From: a virus | Strand: one strand, 5' to 3' | IMG/VR virus record: IMGVR_UViG_3300050132_000509 | Coordinates: 1-37,506 of that record | Length of the DNA stretch: 37,506 bases | Shown here: in pieces, positions 16,595-24,735 of the stretch | How positions within the stretch are numbered: position 1 is the stretch's first letter | Layout: the number at the start of each line of letters is the position of its first letter | Translations under genes and position numbers: made by a program | Notes under the pieces: model-generated | What the model saw: the letters and a program-made list of their open reading frames with translations, nothing else | What the model was told of the DNA's origin: nothing | Databases searched by the model: none

Positions 16595-17008
16595 TTAGCT
16601 CCCGAGGAGTTTGACGTAGGTCTGGCCGTTCTCGATCCCGGCCAGGGTGCCGACCTGCAGGTTGCTGCCGACCGTCAGGGTGAGGGTATTGTCGTCGGTG
16701 GCGTAGACCGCGGCGCCGATGTTGCTGACCGTCGCGGCGGGCACCGTCAGGGCATAGCTGCCCTTCAGACCCTCCACGGCGCCGATCGGACTGACGGCGG
16801 AGCTGGCGCTGTTGTCGTAGTCCTTGCTCGCCAGGCCGTGGAACACGACAGACCCGCTGGTCTGGATGCGCTGGCAGCTGCCGGCGGCATTCAGCGCCAG
16901 CAGGCCACCGCGCCAGATCCGTTCACCCGCCGCCACCGGGTAACCGAAGATGCCGGCGGTCGGCGGCGCGCCGCGGCGCGATGGGCCATAGCCCGCTGTC
17001 AGTGCCAC
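16595..17008 (-). CDS. Small head protein, probable capsid decoration
   Basis: The 137-residue protein lies between the protease-scaffold and major head genes; the two genes on the 5' side are separated by no bases. It has a beta-rich pattern (GIFGYPVAAGERIWRGGLLALN, TVSNIGAAVYATDDNTLTLTV, VGTLAGIENGQTYVKLLG) like decoration proteins with a DUF2190 or gpD-style fold. Related structural proteins occur here in other Mu-like phages. The decoration role is inferred from position and composition. Confidence 0.8.
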   Translation of the reverse strand: MALTAGYGPSRRGAPPTAGIFGYPVAAGERIWRGGLLALNAAGSCQRIQTSGSVVFHGLASKDYDNSASSAVSPIGAVEGLKGSYALTVPAATVSNIGAAVYATDDNTLTLTVGSNLQVGTLAGIENGQTYVKLLGS

Positions 17009-17593
17009 TTATGCGGCCCTCCCGTCTGTGGTTGTGGAGTGCGTCTTCTTGAACTCGGCGAACTTCTTCGGGTCGAGACCCATCTTGGTCGCGACCGCCT
17101 TGTCCGTCGGGGTCAGCCCGTCGCCGCCGCCATCCGGGTTCTGCGCGTTCAGGACGACGGCGTTGCCGGCGGTGTTGATCGAGACCATGGCGGCGATCTC
17201 GGTTTCCACCGGCTTCGGATCGGCGATGTGCCGGGCGATGTAGTGATCGCGCAGCGCGACGATCGGCTTGCCGGCCTTGATCGAGGCATCGACGAACGTC
17301 TCGGCGGCGTGCCGGGCGGTGTCGTTGCGCATCGTCGCGACCTGGGTTTCCAGGCTGGTGATCGTCGCCGCCATCCGCTCCACGCTGGTGGCGTTGGCGC
17401 GCTGGGTTTGCAGCGCGGTCACCACGTCCGTGACTGGCGCGGTGGGCGCCAGGCCGACGGCGGTGGCGATGGTGCCGATCTGCTGGGCGTGCGCGGTGAT
17501 TGCCTGGTGGTTGGCCGTGACGGCCGCCAGGATCGCCGCTTCGTCCGCTGTCTCGGGCAAGCCGAGTGCGGCACGAAGTTTGACCAGGTCCAT
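17009..17593 (-). CDS. Z: Scaffold Z from an internal in-frame start
   Basis: Within the I gene, Met149 (bases 17591-17593) is preceded by GGGAGACAGGA, a strong ribosome site with GGAG 6 nt before the ATG. Starting there gives a 194-residue protein beginning MDLVKLRAALGLPE that contains only the scaffold half. This mirrors Mu, where scaffold protein Z is made from an internal start in gene I. The strong internal site, compared with the absent one at the full-length start, predicts more free scaffold than protease, as prohead assembly needs. Confidence 0.8.
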   Translation of the reverse strand: MDLVKLRAALGLPETADEAAILAAVTANHQAITAHAQQIGTIATAVGLAPTAPVTDVVTALQTQRANATSVERMAATITSLETQVATMRNDTARHAAETFVDASIKAGKPIVALRDHYIARHIADPKPVETEIAAMVSINTAGNAVVLNAQNPDGGGDGLTPTDKAVATKMGLDPKKFAEFKKTHSTTTDGRAA

Positions 17594-18037
17594 TCCTGTC
17601 TCCCGATGATGAAGCTTGTGAAGGTCTGCGAGGTTGGGGGCGTTCGTCAGCGCCGCGCGCAGGATGCGCAGGACGGCGCCGTCCTTGGTGGCTTCGAAGA
17701 CGGGGCTGATGCCGCGATAGGCGCGCTCGGTCATCAGCTGGACGCCGGGCGGGGTCCAATCGACCTTGCCCCAGATGCCGTCGGCGCGGGCTTCCATCGC
17801 CACGATCCAGCCACGGGCCGGACTGGGCTGGCCGGAAGCGCCGGCAAGATCGATGGAATGGTTTTCGTCGATCGCCGGCTTTTCGCCGTTCGCCATGCTG
17901 GCGGCGATGACCGCCTGGGCGTCGGTCAGCTTATAGGGGCCGCGCCCGTCCACACCCTTGAAGGTGCCAGCGGGCACCAGGTGCACCCACTCGGGCACAC
18001 CTTCAGGCAGCAGGACGTGGTGACGGGCGATCAGCAT
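17009..18037 (-). CDS. I: Prohead protease and scaffold I (Mu gp32)
   Basis: The 342-residue protein is the Mu-type protease-scaffold. Residues 1-145 form the protease half: a start of ARHHVLLPEGVPEWVHLVP, DENHSIDLAGASG at about 57-69 (a His and Ser in the right setting for the serine protease), GWIVAMEARADGIWGKVDWT, and AYRGISPVF. Residues 150-342 are the scaffold half, with an alpha-helical ERMAATITSLETQVATMRND segment of coiled-coil type. The ATG at 18037 is chosen over one 11 codons upstream, which would start inside the palindrome region. It begins an operon with no visible Shine-Dalgarno sequence. Confidence 0.92.
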   Translation of the reverse strand: MLIARHHVLLPEGVPEWVHLVPAGTFKGVDGRGPYKLTDAQAVIAASMANGEKPAIDENHSIDLAGASGQPSPARGWIVAMEARADGIWGKVDWTPPGVQLMTERAYRGISPVFEATKDGAVLRILRAALTNAPNLADLHKLHHRETGMDLVKLRAALGLPETADEAAILAAVTANHQAITAHAQQIGTIATAVGLAPTAPVTDVVTALQTQRANATSVERMAATITSLETQVATMRNDTARHAAETFVDASIKAGKPIVALRDHYIARHIADPKPVETEIAAMVSINTAGNAVVLNAQNPDGGGDGLTPTDKAVATKMGLDPKKFAEFKKTHSTTTDGRAA

Positions 18038-18295
18038 GACGGGAAGGTAGGCAGCCCCCCGGCGGCACATTCACCGACGCGCGTCGGTCAGCCGGCTTTT
18101 CTTCCTCGCGCGGGCGGCGCGCACATGAACGCATAGGGGCGCGCACGGCAGCGTGAGGATAGGGTGGCTGCCGACATACCGGGTGCACCGTGGAGGTTCT
18201 CTTAACCCCATTCTTAGCTCTCTTATCCGTCCATTATCCAGCGGGGCGACTCGGCGTGTCGTGCCGCGATGATTGATCGCCCTCAATGCGCCCCG
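18038..18295. other. 258-bp non-coding gap between G and I
   Basis: After the G stop codon this stretch holds no convincing gene. A 71-residue frame (18071-18286) is Arg-rich and unlike any neighbour. The 5' part of the gap, read on the minus strand, is less GC-rich than flanking DNA (TGGATAATGGACGG, GGGGTTAAGAGAACC). Its downstream end contains palindrome B and the predicted promoter for the capsid operon. No U-tract terminator was found. Confidence 0.7.
18044..18090 (-). promoter_or_regulatory. Putative activator-dependent late promoter B (upstream of I)
   Basis: The minus strand reads TGACCGACGCGCGTCGGTGA (18090-18071), with a perfect 16-bp palindrome at its core. TACCTT (18049-18044) begins exactly 21 nt later and the ATG of gene I lies 6 nt after it. 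The palindrome centre is 43.5 bp from the first base of the ATG. A perfect palindrome with no loop is a poor hairpin, so a dimeric activator site is more likely than a terminator. This is the position of the late promoter for I in Mu. Confidence 0.66.
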
Positions 18296-18838
18296 TCAAC
18301 TGCCGAAAGTGGCGCTGATCTCCTTGGCGATGACGTCCATGACCGCGCGCTGATCGTTCGGGCCAAACCCGAGATACGGCCGCTGCGGCACGGTGACCGA
18401 CTGGACATGCACCCGCACGATCCCGGTCTTGCTCTTGCCGCCCTTCGGTCCGACCGGCCCGGCGACGCCGAGGTTAAATGCCAGGCCCTTCGGGGTCTTC
18501 GCCTTGATCGTCGCGCCGAACTGGTGAACGGCGGCATAGATCCGGTTGCTGCCGACGGTGACCTGGTTCCCCGAGGTGGCGAAGGTGATCGAGCGTTGCA
18601 GCATGCCGCTCGCGCGCAGGATACCGGGGCCTTTCTTGATCAGCGCATAGGCCGGCAGCAGCCCCACCCATTTCTGCCCGAACGGGTCCTTGGCGGATTC
18701 GAAGCGCTGGTTCACCGTCTCCACCAGCGCCACGCCGATCGCGCGGATCGTGCCGGTGCGCAGCACGCCGCCGAGCTTCTGCACGCCGGCGTCGAACGCC
18801 TTGTCGTCGAGGGTGAAGCTGATGCGCGCGCCCGTCAT
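18296..18838 (-). CDS. G: Virion morphogenesis protein G (Mu gp31)
   Basis: The 180-residue protein belongs to the phage virion morphogenesis family (Phage_tail_S, Mu G), involved in head-tail joining and tail completion. It starts ISFTLDDKAFDAGVQKLGG, continues with RAIGVALVETVNQRFESAKDPFGQKW and a conserved ILRASGMLQRSITF segment, and has VTVGSNRIYAAVHQFG, a highly typical motif of this family. The ATG overlaps the F stop (ATGA). It is the last gene of the head operon before the 258-bp gap. Confidence 0.9.
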   Translation of the reverse strand: MTGARISFTLDDKAFDAGVQKLGGVLRTGTIRAIGVALVETVNQRFESAKDPFGQKWVGLLPAYALIKKGPGILRASGMLQRSITFATSGNQVTVGSNRIYAAVHQFGATIKAKTPKGLAFNLGVAGPVGPKGGKSKTGIVRVHVQSVTVPQRPYLGFGPNDQRAVMDVIAKEISATFGS

Positions 18839-19623
18839 TCGTTGTCGGGTCCGCCGTCGCCACCGCCGGGCAGCTCCACCTCGGGTTCCGGCCCGACCGA
18901 GCGCCAGTTCGGCGCCTTCACCGGCAGCGCCTTCGGCCCTTCCTTCCACGCCTGCCCGACATTGTAGTCGAAGCCCGGATCGATCCCGACCGGCACCTGG
19001 TGCTCCACGCCCGAGCGGCTGCGCCACGCGCGTGTTTCGATCGGGGGCGCGGTGTCGGGGGCGCTCTTGCCCATGCGGCCGAGCCCGGCATCGCTGGTGG
19101 CGCTGACCCGGCAGCCGCAGCGCCAGCCGTTCGGCGGGTAGTGGCTCGCCCAGAATGGATCGTCCGCCTTCAGCGTCAGGCCGTTCCACGCCAGATGCTG
19201 CAAGCGCGGATGGCTGCTGCCGGAGTGGATATACGTCCAGAAGGGGAAATGCTTCAGCGTCTCCGGCTCGGTGAGCTGGGCGTAGCGGCCGGCCGAATAG
19301 GCGGCCGAGAGGTTGGTCTCGTAGATGATGCGGCTGCGCCAGCCGGGCGTGCCGTTGTAGTCCCAGCCATGCTTCTCGACGATGGAATCGAACACCTTGC
19401 GGAAGGTGGCAAGCGTGGTGCCATCCTTCAGCGCCCCGGCGATAGCGGTCTGGAAATCCTCCAGCAGCGCGTCGGTGGCGGCGCCGGCGACCATGAAGCT
19501 GTGCGCGTGCGCGGTGCGCCAGACGTCGTCCCAGTGCGCGGTCGGCACGCGGGCCTTGCCACGGAAGAAGTCGATCGCCTCCTCGAACGGGAGGCTGATG
19601 CCTTCGAGGATCGGATCAGCCAT
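18835..19623 (-). CDS. F: Head morphogenesis protein F (Mu gp30, SPP1 gp7 family)
   Basis: The 262-residue protein has the SPP1 gp7/Mu F head morphogenesis signature: PFEEAIDFFRGKARVPT at the start, a helical middle, IIYETNLSAAYSAGRYAQL (about 95-116), and WRCGCRVSA with two close Cys residues near 165-175. The family is a minor head protein contacting the portal. It is clearly shorter than Mu F (over 400 residues) and lacks a long C-terminal extension. The methyltransferase gene ends 3 bp upstream. Confidence 0.88.
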   Translation of the reverse strand: MADPILEGISLPFEEAIDFFRGKARVPTAHWDDVWRTAHAHSFMVAGAATDALLEDFQTAIAGALKDGTTLATFRKVFDSIVEKHGWDYNGTPGWRSRIIYETNLSAAYSAGRYAQLTEPETLKHFPFWTYIHSGSSHPRLQHLAWNGLTLKADDPFWASHYPPNGWRCGCRVSATSDAGLGRMGKSAPDTAPPIETRAWRSRSGVEHQVPVGIDPGFDYNVGQAWKEGPKALPVKAPNWRSVGPEPEVELPGGGDGGPDNE

Positions 19624-19626
19624 CGG

Positions 19627-20253
19627 TCAGGCGGCGAGCGGCAGGCGCTCGGCCTGGCGTTGCGGTGGGCGCAGGAAGCCGACGCGGGCTTCGCCGGCGT
19701 GGGCATGGTCCCAGATGAACCAGGCGTAGGCCTTGGAGGTGCCCTTGTCCCAGGCTTCAATCGGCGCATCGAAGTCGGGCGCAAGTTCGCCGGACGGACA
19801 GTTCACCCGCCAACTGAACACCAGCACGCGGGACAACGGCGTCGTCGGGAACCAGGCCCCGCGCTTGATGCCTTCCAGGAACGTCAGCGGCGCGAAGATC
19901 GCGACCTTCCTGGTGGTGAGCTTCAACGCGCGATCGATCCAGGCGTTGATGATCTTGTAGGGCGGGTTGCAGATGATGTTGTCCATCAACGGTGGACTGT
20001 GGCGCATGAAGTCGATACCGCCGCCGCCGAACCCGCGATCGACCAGGTCAGTGCCGAAGCCGTCGATCCCGCGTTCCTCGATCACACGCGGGATGGTGCC
20101 TCGGCCGCAGGCCGGGTCCCACACGCGGCCCTCGATCGGCTCGGCGTCCAGCAGCGCGCGCACGGCGTGCGGCGGCTCGACGTACCAGTCGTGGGCATTG
20201 CGGGCATAGCCGCTGCCCCGCGCGTTGCCGCGCGGCTTGCCCTTTGTGGTCAC
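19627..20253 (-). CDS. Adenine-specific DNA methyltransferase-like protein
   Basis: The 208-residue protein starts at a GTG overlapping the preceding stop (GTGA). Residues 46-53 (DPACGRGT) form the SAM-binding motif I, and residues 96-99 (NPPY) are the catalytic motif IV of N6-adenine or related amino methyltransferases. The C-terminal KAYAWFIWDHAH is common in small phage methyltransferases. No separate target-recognition domain is visible. It probably modifies phage DNA against host restriction; in Mu that job is done by the unrelated mom gene. Placement between the portal and F genes is unusual. Confidence 0.85.
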   Translation of the reverse strand: MTTKGKPRGNARGSGYARNAHDWYVEPPHAVRALLDAEPIEGRVWDPACGRGTIPRVIEERGIDGFGTDLVDRGFGGGGIDFMRHSPPLMDNIICNPPYKIINAWIDRALKLTTRKVAIFAPLTFLEGIKRGAWFPTTPLSRVLVFSWRVNCPSGELAPDFDAPIEAWDKGTSKAYAWFIWDHAHAGEARVGFLRPPQRQAERLPLAA

Positions 20254-20810
20254 CGGGTGACCAGGGCGCGGCAGTGGCGATCCTCGGCCAGCAGGAAGCC
20301 GAACAGCGGCCAGAGCTTGTTGAGCGCGTTGCCGTAGGCCAGCCCCTCGCCGATCTCCCGGTCGTAGTTCGCGGGGTCCACGCACGCCGACTCGCCGCGC
20401 ACCGAATAGCCGTTGTCCAGCGTGATGCTGCACAAGGTCACCGTCTCGTTCAGCCGCAGATAGGTGACGTCGCGGATCCGGCTCTCGATCGCTGCCTTTG
20501 TCACCTTCTCGCCCGGCTTGGCGGCGATCGCCGCGTCCAGGTCGCTCGGCAGGGCCCCCGGGGTCAAATTCTCCCGCTCCGGCCAGCGCCAGCCCGCGCA
20601 GACGTTCCGGACGCCTTTACCCAGGATGGCCCAGCCTAGAACCGAGGTCCGGACGCCGGGTCCTTCCCCATCAAAGAAGACAACAAGGTTGACGCAATCG
20701 TCAGTCCAGACGCGCGTGATGATCGCGGGATGGAACCGCGAGCCGTTCACCGCTCCCGCGACATCTGTGACATATACGACGATCCGCCCGATCGCCGGCT
20801 CCGTGCTCAT
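20250..20810 (-). CDS. Gp49-family phage protein with an extra N-terminal domain
   Basis: The 186-residue protein starts at an ATG overlapping the endolysin stop (ATGA). Residues about 98-178 match the Gp49/gp66 phage family (VTYLRLNETVTLCSITLDNG, then ACVDPANYDREIGEGLAYGNA and LWPLFGFLLAED). The N-terminal 85 residues (IGRIVVYV, SRFHPAIITRVWTDD, VNLVVFFDGEG) form a small beta-barrel-like module often found alone in phages. The two units look fused. The role is unknown; Gp49 proteins usually accompany phage lysis or accessory genes. Confidence 0.82.
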   Translation of the reverse strand: MSTEPAIGRIVVYVTDVAGAVNGSRFHPAIITRVWTDDCVNLVVFFDGEGPGVRTSVLGWAILGKGVRNVCAGWRWPERENLTPGALPSDLDAAIAAKPGEKVTKAAIESRIRDVTYLRLNETVTLCSITLDNGYSVRGESACVDPANYDREIGEGLAYGNALNKLWPLFGFLLAEDRHCRALVTR

Positions 20811-21295
20811 GTCGGCACCTTCGTCGCTTGCGCGATCCCCAGCGCGAGCTGAATGCCCGCCAGCTTCTCCGCCGCCGGCCACTGGATGCGCGCGCTGCCC
20901 TCGGCCAGCGCGATCGCGCCGACCATTGCCAGCATCGTCGGCGGCGAGTGCGGATTGACCGGGCCATTCGGCTGCACGCCGATCTGTCCGCACACCAGGG
21001 CGACGTAGCCCGGCGTGTTGTTGTTGTCCCCCGGCGGCGCATAGCGGTCGATGATGCGCTCGACCGTGTAGCATCCGTCCTTCTCGAAATATGTCAGCAG
21101 GCAGACGGCCAGCGCGCGCCAGCCCATCGTGCGGCTGTCGAAGATCGCGAAAGGGCCACCAGGTGCGTTATCGATGCCGGTCTGGCCGTTCCATTTCTGG
21201 CCGGCGGCCAGACAGCGCAGGTCGCCAGGGTTGTTGTTCCGCCACGGGCGCTCGAGCGTCCATGCGGGCGGCGGTGCAGCGGCAGGCGTGTTCAT
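20807..21295 (-). CDS. Endolysin-like / virion lysozyme-like protein (NNPGxLR family)
   Basis: The 162-residue protein starts RPWRNNNPGDLR (about 17-27) and carries the pattern GPFAIFDSRTMGWRALAVCLLTYF, TVERIIDRYAPPGDNNNT. This is the signature of a widespread phage protein family annotated as structural protein or peptidoglycan hydrolase. No signal peptide or transmembrane segment is seen, so a holin would be needed if it acts in lysis. The ATG overlaps the portal stop. It is separated from the membrane/holin cassette by the packaging genes, unlike in Mu, where lysis genes are grouped. Confidence 0.75.
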   Translation of the reverse strand: MNTPAAAPPPAWTLERPWRNNNPGDLRCLAAGQKWNGQTGIDNAPGGPFAIFDSRTMGWRALAVCLLTYFEKDGCYTVERIIDRYAPPGDNNNTPGYVALVCGQIGVQPNGPVNPHSPPTMLAMVGAIALAEGSARIQWPAAEKLAGIQLALGIAQATKVPT

Positions 21296-22905
21296 TTCTG
21301 TCCCCTCAGTTCTTCAACCAGGCTGGCCTGTCCGACCATCTCGGCCAGGGCCATGCCGCGCGCCATCGCCTCGGTGAATTCGGCGCGCGGCAGTTTCAGA
21401 TCGTGCAACCGGCTCGCCAGGTCGCGCATGTCGGTGGCGGCGTGGAGCGCGACGCGCACATGTTCGGTCAGCCCGTGCATCGCGCCGGCCGCATCGTCCG
21501 CAAGGCGCGTGGTCAGCGCGTCCAGCACGTCGTCCGGTGCCTCGCTGTGCCGGCTGATCAGGGCGCCGAGCCATGCCGGACGCTGGCTGAAGCCATCCAT
21601 CGGGAGTGCCTTCGCGGGCGTCGGGATCACCGGCTTCTCCACTGGAGCCGCCGCGCCGCCGACCACTTCGTCGCCGTCTTCCGGTTTGCTCAATCCCAAC
21701 CGCTCGCGGATCTCCGACGCCTTCACCTTCAGGCCCATGCTGCCCAGGTCGGCGACGGCCTCGACCACATCCTTGATCGGGATCTCGTTCGGACGCCCGA
21801 TCGTGATCGTCGGGTATTCTTTCTGCGGCCCGAACGTGAACGCGATCATCGGCGCGACGAGCTGCCGGTTGATCGTGACGTTCAGCAGGAAGGCGTCGAA
21901 CTTCTCGACGTCGTCTTCGCCGGCCCGGTGTTCGCGGCCGACCGCGTGGCCGCCGGCGATCGCTTCGGTGCCGGCCGTGCCGCCCAGGACGAGCTTCGAG
22001 ACCTCGCGGTTCAGCCAGTCCATGCGCTTTTCGTACAGCACGGCGCCGGCGGCCTTGTCCGAGTGCGTGACGAATTCCATCGTCATGCTTTCGGGGATGA
22101 TCGCCGCCACGTCGCCGGCGATCGACGACACCGCGCGCCACAGCACCCGCTTGTCGTCGTCGGACGCGCCCGGCCCGTACTTGCCCACGCGGATCGGCAG
22201 CCCATACGCCTGCACGAACAGCGCCCAATCCTTCAGCGTGAAGCTGGCGTAGCACCACAGGAACGCCACCGGCATCGTCAGGCCGGCGCGGACGGTGTTG
22301 CCGCTCTTGTAGGGATGCCGGTGCACCAGGAACTTGTGATCTTGTAGCGGCTCCAATCCCTTCTCGCTGCGCAGCCAGAGCGTGTTTCCGTCCTCGTAGG
22401 AGAACTCGAAGAACCGCTGCGGACGATATGCCAGCCGCGCCGGCCGGCTGATCCCGGGTTCCTGCTCCCAGATGATTTCCTGGACGGAGAAGCCTTTGCC
22501 GATCGCGTCGACCATGTCGAACAGAGCCAGCTGCAGCACGCCGGTCTTGATCCAGTCCCGCACGAATTCGGCGTGCTTGCGATATTCCGGGTTCTTCTCG
22601 TCGGCCGCCGCGACGGTGATCGGCATCTGCACCACCTGGCGCTTCCGCTTGCCCAGCACGGTGGCGTAATGGGGGAAGTGCTCCTCGATCTCCTCGGCCA
22701 GGACGAACCACTCGTAGCTGCTGCCGTTCTTCGCCGCCTTGACGATGGCGCCCAGGCGCTGCGGGTTGATGCCCCAGGCGATGTCGCCGGTGTATGGCGG
22801 CCGGGCGTATTGACCGCCGACGGGACTGATTTCCTGTTTCAGCGCGGCGATCTGCTCGCGCGGGATCGGTTTCCCGAACTGGTCTAAGAGGCCGCTAATC
22901 GCCAT
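21292..22905 (-). CDS. Portal protein (Mu gp29, DUF935 family)
   Basis: The 537-residue protein is the portal, through which DNA enters the head. Family features: the start ISGLLDQFGKPI, VGGQYARPPYTGDIAWGINPQRL, EHFPHYATVLGKRKRQV, a QEIIWEQE motif, PQRFFEFS, HPYKSGNTVRAGL, and LVLGGTAGTEA. The ATG at 22905 was preferred over a GTG six codons upstream because it creates a smaller overlap with the preceding gene; neither has a strong ribosome site. The C-terminal 120 residues (after about 430) are less conserved. Confidence 0.94.
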   Translation of the reverse strand: MAISGLLDQFGKPIPREQIAALKQEISPVGGQYARPPYTGDIAWGINPQRLGAIVKAAKNGSSYEWFVLAEEIEEHFPHYATVLGKRKRQVVQMPITVAAADEKNPEYRKHAEFVRDWIKTGVLQLALFDMVDAIGKGFSVQEIIWEQEPGISRPARLAYRPQRFFEFSYEDGNTLWLRSEKGLEPLQDHKFLVHRHPYKSGNTVRAGLTMPVAFLWCYASFTLKDWALFVQAYGLPIRVGKYGPGASDDDKRVLWRAVSSIAGDVAAIIPESMTMEFVTHSDKAAGAVLYEKRMDWLNREVSKLVLGGTAGTEAIAGGHAVGREHRAGEDDVEKFDAFLLNVTINRQLVAPMIAFTFGPQKEYPTITIGRPNEIPIKDVVEAVADLGSMGLKVKASEIRERLGLSKPEDGDEVVGGAAAPVEKPVIPTPAKALPMDGFSQRPAWLGALISRHSEAPDDVLDALTTRLADDAAGAMHGLTEHVRVALHAATDMRDLASRLHDLKLPRAEFTEAMARGMALAEMVGQASLVEELRGQK

Positions 22906-23182
22906 CTTGAAACTCGCTTTCACGCACGATCGGATCGTCGGGGTTTGTCGTCGGCCGCAGATGCGACGGCAGGCGGCGGCGGTAGTGCCAGGCCATGCGC
23001 GTCAGCATCAGCCGATCGGCGGTATCGAAGGTCGCGGGATCGCGGCGCAGGAAGACGAACTCATAGGAGCGTGGCGCGGCGGCCGAGCGAAGCCGCTCGC
23101 AGGTCACGCGGTCGCCGGCGACCAGCGCGGCGTGGACGCGCATGCCTTCCTCGGGGTCGGGTTCCGGTGCGGCGAAGGTCAT
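22895..23182 (-). CDS. Small protein between terminase and portal
   Basis: The 95-residue protein overlaps the terminase stop (ATGA) and its end overlaps the portal start. It is rich in Arg and acidic residues (GMRVHAALVAGDRVTCERLR, DRLMLTRMAWHYRRRLPSHLRP). I do not recognise the family, and Mu has no gene here. The close coupling to packaging genes and phage-like codon pattern suggest a real gene, perhaps a packaging accessory. Low confidence in function, higher in existence. Confidence 0.72.
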   Translation of the reverse strand: MTFAAPEPDPEEGMRVHAALVAGDRVTCERLRSAAAPRSYEFVFLRRDPATFDTADRLMLTRMAWHYRRRLPSHLRPTTNPDDPIVRESEFQDGD

Positions 23183-24735
23183 CGCGCCCAGTTCCCCCGA
23201 AGATCGGGCATCATGCCCGAGGTTGTTCCGCGTTCGTCTTCCCACTCGTCGGGCCGGTCGCGCCACGCGTGTTCGGCTTCCACCTGGCGCGGGCCGGCGG
23301 CCTGATAGCCGTATTCCTCCGGGTCGGCACAGCTCGCGCAATAGGCCAGCGCCAGCGCGATCGCGGCGTCTCCGTGGCGGCTCGCCTTCTCGTCCACGCG
23401 GGTGCGATCGGCGACCCGCGCCACGCCACGGATCAGCTTCAGGCTGCGCAGATCGGTGTGGATGTCGCGGTCCATCGGCAGCGTGGCCATCGCGTCTTCC
23501 AGCGCGGCCTTCATCGGCGGCATGTTCTGGCGATACCAGTCCTCGGTGAACCGCACCTCTTCGACGCGGGCGCCGTAGCGCTGCATCGTCACCTCGGCGA
23601 GGTAGGCGCCGTTGCCGCCCGCATCCAGCTTCACCGCGCGGAACCGGACGCGGTCCAGCAGGTAGTGCAGGATCTGTTTCTGCTGCTCGAACGGGACATT
23701 CCGCAGCTCGATCACCAGGCGCGTGTCGCGCACCATGCTGGTGGTGATCGCCAGCAGCCAGAACACCGTCAGGTCGCGGATGCGGCCGAAGTCGCCGCCC
23801 AGTGCGTGCAGCGCCTTCGGGTCGATCCGATCAGCGACGGGACGGAGGTTTTCCTCGATCCAGTCCTGCACCGTGGCGCGGCGCAGATGCTCCGGCCAGG
23901 TGCCCATGCCATCCGGCGCCGTGTAGCGCAGCACCGGGATGCCCTGGACGCTGCGCGCCTCGATCAGCACGCCGGTCAGATAGGCGCCGGTGGAAGGGTT
24001 GGGGATGACGTCCAGTTCCTCGGCGGCGCTGTCGCCGTATTTCGAGTAGATGTCGGCCATCCAGGCGGCTTCGCCTTCCTGGGTCCACTCGATCCCCATC
24101 TTCAGGCAGATGCGGCGATACAGTCCCTCGGCTACCGCTTCCTTGAACGTCAGCCGCTGCACGACGCCCGAACGCCGGCCGGCGCGGATCTCGTTGATCA
24201 GTTGGTTGAACGGGTTGGTTTCGCCATTGTGGGTGGAGACGACAACGACGCGCCCGCCCCACATCAGCAGCGCCATCGCCGCCTTCAGCACTTCCTCCAG
24301 ATCGTCCATGAATGCGGCCTCGTCCAGGATGACCAGCCCCTGCTTGCCGCGCAGCGCGCGGGCGACGGACGGCAGGGCGATCACCTCGAAGCCGGACGCG
24401 AACTTGATCCGGAAGGCGTTGATGTCTTTCTCGGGCCGTTCCGGATCGGTGAAGATGAACTCCTGCACCTCCGACGCCGCGACCTGCAGCGACTTGGCCC
24501 ACTCCGCGACGTAGTCGATGAACTCGCGGGTCATCTCCTTGTCGTAGCCCATATACAGGACATCCTGGCCGTGATCGGCGCGGCTCTTGGATGCCTCGGT
24601 CGCGGAAATCCCAGCCAGCGCCCAGGAGAACCCGGTGCGGCGGCTTTTCTCATCGACCACCAGGCGATTGGCCTCGATCGCGTGCCACAGGCGCTGCTGA
24701 TAGGGCAGGAAGACCGGAGGCAGAGCGGCTGTCAT
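23179..24735 (-). CDS. Large terminase subunit (Mu gp28)
   Basis: The 518-residue protein is the DNA packaging ATPase/nuclease. Near the N-terminus, residues 27-38 (VDEKSRRTGFSW) hold the variant Walker A seen in Mu-type terminases. GLVILDEAAFMDD (about 133-145, acidic pair 138/139) is Walker B, and VVVVSTHNGETN (173-184) is the coupling motif. GGDFGRIRDLTVFW (D315) starts the RNase H-like nuclease domain, with acidic residues later (KLDAGGNGAYLAE). The ATG overlaps the lipase stop (ATGA); an upstream ATG would lie inside that gene. Confidence 0.95.
   Translation of the reverse strand: MTAALPPVFLPYQQRLWHAIEANRLVVDEKSRRTGFSWALAGISATEASKSRADHGQDVLYMGYDKEMTREFIDYVAEWAKSLQVAASEVQEFIFTDPERPEKDINAFRIKFASGFEVIALPSVARALRGKQGLVILDEAAFMDDLEEVLKAAMALLMWGGRVVVVSTHNGETNPFNQLINEIRAGRRSGVVQRLTFKEAVAEGLYRRICLKMGIEWTQEGEAAWMADIYSKYGDSAAEELDVIPNPSTGAYLTGVLIEARSVQGIPVLRYTAPDGMGTWPEHLRRATVQDWIEENLRPVADRIDPKALHALGGDFGRIRDLTVFWLLAITTSMVRDTRLVIELRNVPFEQQKQILHYLLDRVRFRAVKLDAGGNGAYLAEVTMQRYGARVEEVRFTEDWYRQNMPPMKAALEDAMATLPMDRDIHTDLRSLKLIRGVARVADRTRVDEKASRHGDAAIALALAYCASCADPEEYGYQAAGPRQVEAEHAWRDRPDEWEDERGTTSGMMPDLRGNWAR

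Noticed and set aside
15638-18136. 832-residue plus-strand open frame
   Set aside because: It lies antisense to the decoration, major head and I genes; Arg/Gly/Ala-rich composition is typical of a shadow frame in GC-rich DNA.
18071-18286. 71-residue minus-strand frame in the G-I gap
   Set aside because: It has no family signal and runs into the palindrome B region; Arg- and Cys-containing sequence looks like noise.
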